Assembly: GCA_902570945.1 (NCBI GenBank)
Contig: CACGAJ010000005.1
Span: forward strand, 1 to 58,512
DNA: 58,512 bases
Reading direction: 5' to 3'
Origin: an uncultured Synechococcaceae cyanobacterium
GTDB lineage: Bacteria > Cyanobacteriota > Cyanobacteriia > PCC-6307 > Cyanobiaceae
The translations under genes and the position numbers were made by a program. This document shows, in pieces, positions 55,228-58,512 of the stretch. The notes under the pieces are model-generated. The model was given only the letters and a program-made list of their open reading frames with translations, did not search any database and was not told where the DNA came from. Positions within the stretch are counted from its first letter, which is position 1. Each line of letters starts with the position of its first letter.

Positions 55228-57330
55228 TTGGAACTTCCTTTAGACCATTTTCGTTTAATTGGCGTAAGCCCCTCTGCAACATCCGAGGAAATTTTAAGGG
55301 CGTTTCAATTACGGTTAGATAAAACACCTGATGAAGGTTTTACTTATGAGGTTTTAACTCAAAGATCAGAGTTACTTCGTTTGACTGCTGATTTGCTCAC
55401 AGATCCAGAAAGTAGGCGAGAATATGAAAATTTGTTACTCGATGGATCATCTCAATTGGAGTTCCCCTCGAATAGAGAAGTGGCAGGATTAATATTGCTT
55501 TGGGAATCAGGTTCTCCGAAAGAAGCTTTTAAAATTACAAGGAAAGCTTTGCAGCCCCCACAAACTCCAGCCTTAGGAAGTACTAGAGAAGCTGATTTAA
55601 CTTTATTAGCAGCTTTAACTGCTAGAGATTCTGCAATTCAAGAACAACAGATTAGATGCTATTCAAATGCTGCAGATTTTTTGCATGAAGGGATACAACT
55701 ACTTCAAAGGATGGGAAAGCTTGGAGAATTAAGGAAAGAACTTGAAGAAGACTTGGTTTCTTTGCTTCCTTACAGGATCTTAGATCTACTTAGTAGGGAT
55801 TTCAATGATCAGGAGTCTCATAAAAAAGGTTTAGGCATGTTAGAAAATTTAATAATAAAAAGAGGTGGTTTGGAAGGAAATAATAAATCTGAATATGGAA
55901 ATTATCTAAATCAGAGAGAGTTTGAAGCTTTTTTCCAACAAATAAAACCATATTTGACAGTTCAAGAACAGATAGATTTATTTCTTGAATTACACAAAAG
56001 AGGATCATTTGAAGCAGGATTTTTAGCTTTTCTATCTTTGACTGCAATTGGTTTCTCAAGAAGAAAGCCAGATAAGTTATTTGAAGCTAAGAAAATTTTA
56101 AGGAAACTAAATGTATCAGGTCTTGATTCAATGCCTCTTGTTGGTTGTTTAGACTTGCTTTTGGCAGATATTGAACAGGCCACAGCAAGGTTTTCTAGTA
56201 GTTCTGATGAAAATTTACGAGATTGGCTTAATTTTTATCCAGGAAATAAATTAGAAGCTATATGTATTTTCTGCAAAAATTGGTTAGAGAATGATGTTTT
56301 AGTCGGTTACAGAGACATTGACTTAAAAGAAGTAGATTTAGATTCTTGGTTTGAAGATAGGGAAATTCAAGAATTTATTGAAAAATTAGAAAAGAAATCA
56401 AATAAACCTGTAACCAAATCAAATCTACAGAACCACAATACTTTAAAAGAATCATCGACACGAATAAATGAAGATTTCGAAAGTAACTCGGGAAATGTTA
56501 ATGAGAGGAAATTGCCTTGGCCAGGAGGCATAAAAGAAGAATATGAAGAATTTGATAGGCAAGAGAACAAATTCAATGATCAATTCTTTGAGAATAAACC
56601 ATCTGAAGTTTATAAGTATTTTATTGAAAAAGTAGCTGAATTAAAATTTAGTTTTGGGGAATTTTTGAAAGATAAAAAGAGCATTAGTCGTTCACCTTAT
56701 TTAATTTATGTATATGCTTTTTTGATCTTATTTGCATTCGGAATTGGCATTGGATTTCTAAAAAATAATTTTAAAAAATCAATCCAAGATGAAGCTTTTT
56801 CAGATAAAACTCTAATAACTTTAGATGAAAATCCAAAGGGTATTGAGAAAGATATTGCTCAAGAAATTAAAAAAAATCTTTTAAATGAACTGGAGCCTAA
56901 TACGGGTGACATAACTTCAAATAATACACCTATATTCGAAGAAATCACTAAAGCCTCGCCTTCTTTAGAAGAGTTAAAAAATTTAATAAATTTTTGGCTT
57001 ACAAATAAACATAATTATTTAGCAGGAAGAAGTGAAATTAATCTTTCTAAAGTTGCTCGAGAAAATTTAATTAAAAGAACAATTAAAGAGAGAGAAAAAT
57101 ATTTAAAGGAAGGCGTCGTAACTGAAAGAAACGCTAAAATTGAAAAAATAGAATTAGAATCACAGACTTCATCAAGGATTGTTGTTTTTGTAGATTTAAT
57201 CTTTTCAGAAAAATTGATAAAAGAATCTGGAGAATTAATTTCTGACACATCTGAACCTTTGAGGGTAAAGTATACTCTTGGTTTCCAAGATGGATCATGG
57301 AAATTGGTTAATTTCGCTCCTAGCTTGTAG
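55228..57330 (+). CDS. ftn2: Ftn2/ARC6/ZipN-type cell division protein
   Basis: Cyanobacterial divisome anchor that tethers FtsZ to the membrane. The N-terminal J-like domain (about 1-70) has FRLIGVSPSATSEEILRAFQ. A long helical, tetratrico-like region follows (about 85-400), then a charged linker, one transmembrane helix at about 490-512 and a C-terminal IMS-type domain (about 590-700). The length of 700 fits. The TTG start at 55228 is supported by AGGA seven bases before it. It acts with ftsZ and ftsQ of this window. Confidence 0.92.
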   Translation: MELPLDHFRLIGVSPSATSEEILRAFQLRLDKTPDEGFTYEVLTQRSELLRLTADLLTDPESRREYENLLLDGSSQLEFPSNREVAGLILLWESGSPKEAFKITRKALQPPQTPALGSTREADLTLLAALTARDSAIQEQQIRCYSNAADFLHEGIQLLQRMGKLGELRKELEEDLVSLLPYRILDLLSRDFNDQESHKKGLGMLENLIIKRGGLEGNNKSEYGNYLNQREFEAFFQQIKPYLTVQEQIDLFLELHKRGSFEAGFLAFLSLTAIGFSRRKPDKLFEAKKILRKLNVSGLDSMPLVGCLDLLLADIEQATARFSSSSDENLRDWLNFYPGNKLEAICIFCKNWLENDVLVGYRDIDLKEVDLDSWFEDREIQEFIEKLEKKSNKPVTKSNLQNHNTLKESSTRINEDFESNSGNVNERKLPWPGGIKEEYEEFDRQENKFNDQFFENKPSEVYKYFIEKVAELKFSFGEFLKDKKSISRSPYLIYVYAFLILFAFGIGIGFLKNNFKKSIQDEAFSDKTLITLDENPKGIEKDIAQEIKKNLLNELEPNTGDITSNNTPIFEEITKASPSLEELKNLINFWLTNKHNYLAGRSEINLSKVARENLIKRTIKEREKYLKEGVVTERNAKIEKIELESQTSSRIVVFVDLIFSEKLIKESGELISDTSEPLRVKYTLGFQDGSWKLVNFAPSL

Positions 57331-57374
57331 GTATAAACTTCGAGATCATCTATAATAGTTGAAATTACTTTTTA

Positions 57375-58512
57375 ATGATGTTTGATGAACTCTCATCACG
57401 CTTTGAAGACGCAGTAAAGGGTTTAAGAGGCGAAGCAAAAATTAGTGAAAATAACATAAACGATGCCTTGAAGGAGGTGAAAAGAGCACTCCTAGATGCC
57501 GATGTTAGCTTGTCTGTAGTTAAAGAGTTTATTGAGGATGTTAAAGTTAAAGCTATCGGAGAAGAAGTAGTTAGGGGTGTAAACCCAGGTCAAAAATTTA
57601 TAGAAGTTGTAAATAAAGAATTGATTAATATTATGGGGAATGAAAATTCTCCCTTAAACGAAAATCAAAATAGTCCTACTGTTATTTTAATGGCAGGACT
57701 ACAGGGGGCTGGCAAAACAACTGCAACAGGAAAATTAGGCCTTTATTTGAAGGAAAAAGAAAAAAAAGTCCTTTTGGTTGCTGCAGATATTTATCGACCA
57801 GCAGCTGTAGAGCAACTTAAAACATTAGGGAGTCAACATGACTTGGAAGTCTTTTCAGCGATAGAAAAAAATAGCAAACCAGAAGAGATAGCAAAGGATG
57901 CTTTGAATTATGCAAGTGAGAATAATTTTAATTCGATAATTATTGACACTGCAGGAAGATTGCAAATTGATAATTCAATGATGAGTGAAATGGTTCGAAT
58001 AAAAGAGGTTTCTAATCCTGATGAAGTTTTACTTGTTGTTGATTCTATGATTGGGCAAGAAGCAGCTGATTTGACAAAGTCATTTCATGAGAAAGTAGGA
58101 ATTTCAGGCGCGATACTGACTAAGTTGGATGGAGACTCAAGAGGAGGTGCTGCACTATCTATAAGAAAAATAAGTGGTAAACCCATAAAATTTATTGGTG
58201 TAGGTGAAAAAATTGAGGCACTGCAACCATTCCATCCAGAGAGAATGGCTAGCAGAATCTTAGGAATGGGTGATGTATTAACACTTGTTGAAAAGGCACA
58301 AAAAGAAGTTGAGCTTGCTGATGCAGAGGCAATGCAAAAGAAACTTCAAGAAGCGACTTTCGATTTTAATGACTTTGTAAAGCAAATGAGATTAATTAAG
58401 AGAATGGGATCACTCGGGGGATTGATTAAATTGATTCCTGGAATGAATAAAATTGATGAAGGGATGATAAAAGATGGAGAAGATCAACTTAAGAAAATAG
58501 AATCTATGATCT
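57375..58512 (+). CDS. ffh: Signal recognition particle protein Ffh, N-terminal part
   Basis: SRP54-type GTPase that binds the SRP RNA and signal peptides. The N-domain begins MMFDELSSRFEDAVKGLRGE. The P-loop GLQGAGKTTATGKLG, DTAGRLQ, TKLDGDSRGGAALS and GVGEKIEALQPF are visible. The C-terminal methionine-rich domain begins near residue 325 and is cut by the window end after about 379 codons. The double ATG at 57375/57378 leaves the exact start open by one codon. It follows ftn2 by 44 bases. Its RNA partner is at 30702. Confidence 0.97.
   Translation, partial: MMFDELSSRFEDAVKGLRGEAKISENNINDALKEVKRALLDADVSLSVVKEFIEDVKVKAIGEEVVRGVNPGQKFIEVVNKELINIMGNENSPLNENQNSPTVILMAGLQGAGKTTATGKLGLYLKEKEKKVLLVAADIYRPAAVEQLKTLGSQHDLEVFSAIEKNSKPEEIAKDALNYASENNFNSIIIDTAGRLQIDNSMMSEMVRIKEVSNPDEVLLVVDSMIGQEAADLTKSFHEKVGISGAILTKLDGDSRGGAALSIRKISGKPIKFIGVGEKIEALQPFHPERMASRILGMGDVLTLVEKAQKEVELADAEAMQKKLQEATFDFNDFVKQMRLIKRMGSLGGLIKLIPGMNKIDEGMIKDGEDQLKKIESMI

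Noticed and set aside
1-58512. CRISPR arrays, insertion sequences, integrases and prophage genes
   Set aside because: Searched by eye on both strands; no spaced direct repeats, transposase motifs or attachment duplications at the three tRNA genes were seen.

Overview
The window reads as a core-genome segment of a high-light-type Prochlorococcus or a very close marine picocyanobacterium. This rests on very low GC, dense gene packing, cyanobacterial markers (NblS-type kinase, Ftn2/ARC6, ClpR beside ClpP, DUF1825, DUF3086 and DUF3119 proteins, a high-light-inducible protein) and a nickel superoxide dismutase locus instead of Fe/Mn-SOD. The strain assignment is inference. I see no insertion sequence, prophage, CRISPR array or integrase.

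Layout. 1-3325: histidine kinase nblS (cut by the left edge), purD and divergent purC. 3369-8836: an envelope operon, Omp85-lpxC-fabZ-lpxA-lpxB, followed by secreted MsrA. 9468-12342: pepA, an orphan GIY-YIG-like protein, a small ORF and a DUF1825 gene. 12362-14335: tyrS and pyrF. 14322-17127: a minus-strand run mlaE-like permease, DUF3119, DUF3086, plsY, which looks like a lipid transport and synthesis unit. 17137-20677: a GPH-family sugar transporter (likely the glucose carrier GlcH), tRNA-Gly and a glycogen debranching enzyme. 20678-23110: a long leader region, HU and several very small genes ending in a high-light-inducible protein. 23156-29038: cobD, ilvC, clpP, clpR, a PIN/TRAM protein and hemW. 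29216-35723: a conserved hypothetical, panB, the SRP RNA, ftsZ, ftsQ, ddl and miaB. 35796-43034: tRNA-His, a CodA-like hydrolase with a GlcD-like oxidase, folC, argD directly behind tRNA-Leu, a pair of tiny membrane proteins and murA. 43246-48623: a TrmH-like methylase, lpd, trpC, the nickel-SOD trio (transporter, SodX, SodN) and an FKBP isomerase. 48710-58512: lnt, mnmA, nnr, a group 2 sigma factor, pdhA, ftn2 and ffh (cut by the right edge).

How the genes work together. Outer-membrane assembly, lipid A, lipoprotein acylation, phospholipid synthesis, peptidoglycan precursors (ddl, murA) and division (ftsZ, ftsQ, ftn2) are all present. Both halves of the SRP core (RNA and Ffh) are encoded. 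Nickel uptake, SodN processing and SodN itself are adjacent.

I found no clear new multi-gene system. The least explained items are the two 35/36-residue membrane proteins that overlap by ATGA (41411-41625), a short duplicate of the DUF1825 gene start (11728), two enzymes whose conserved N-termini extend past any standard start codon (SodX and the TrmH-like protein), a possible leaderless argD mRNA released by tRNA processing, and a structured GC-rich block ahead of HU.
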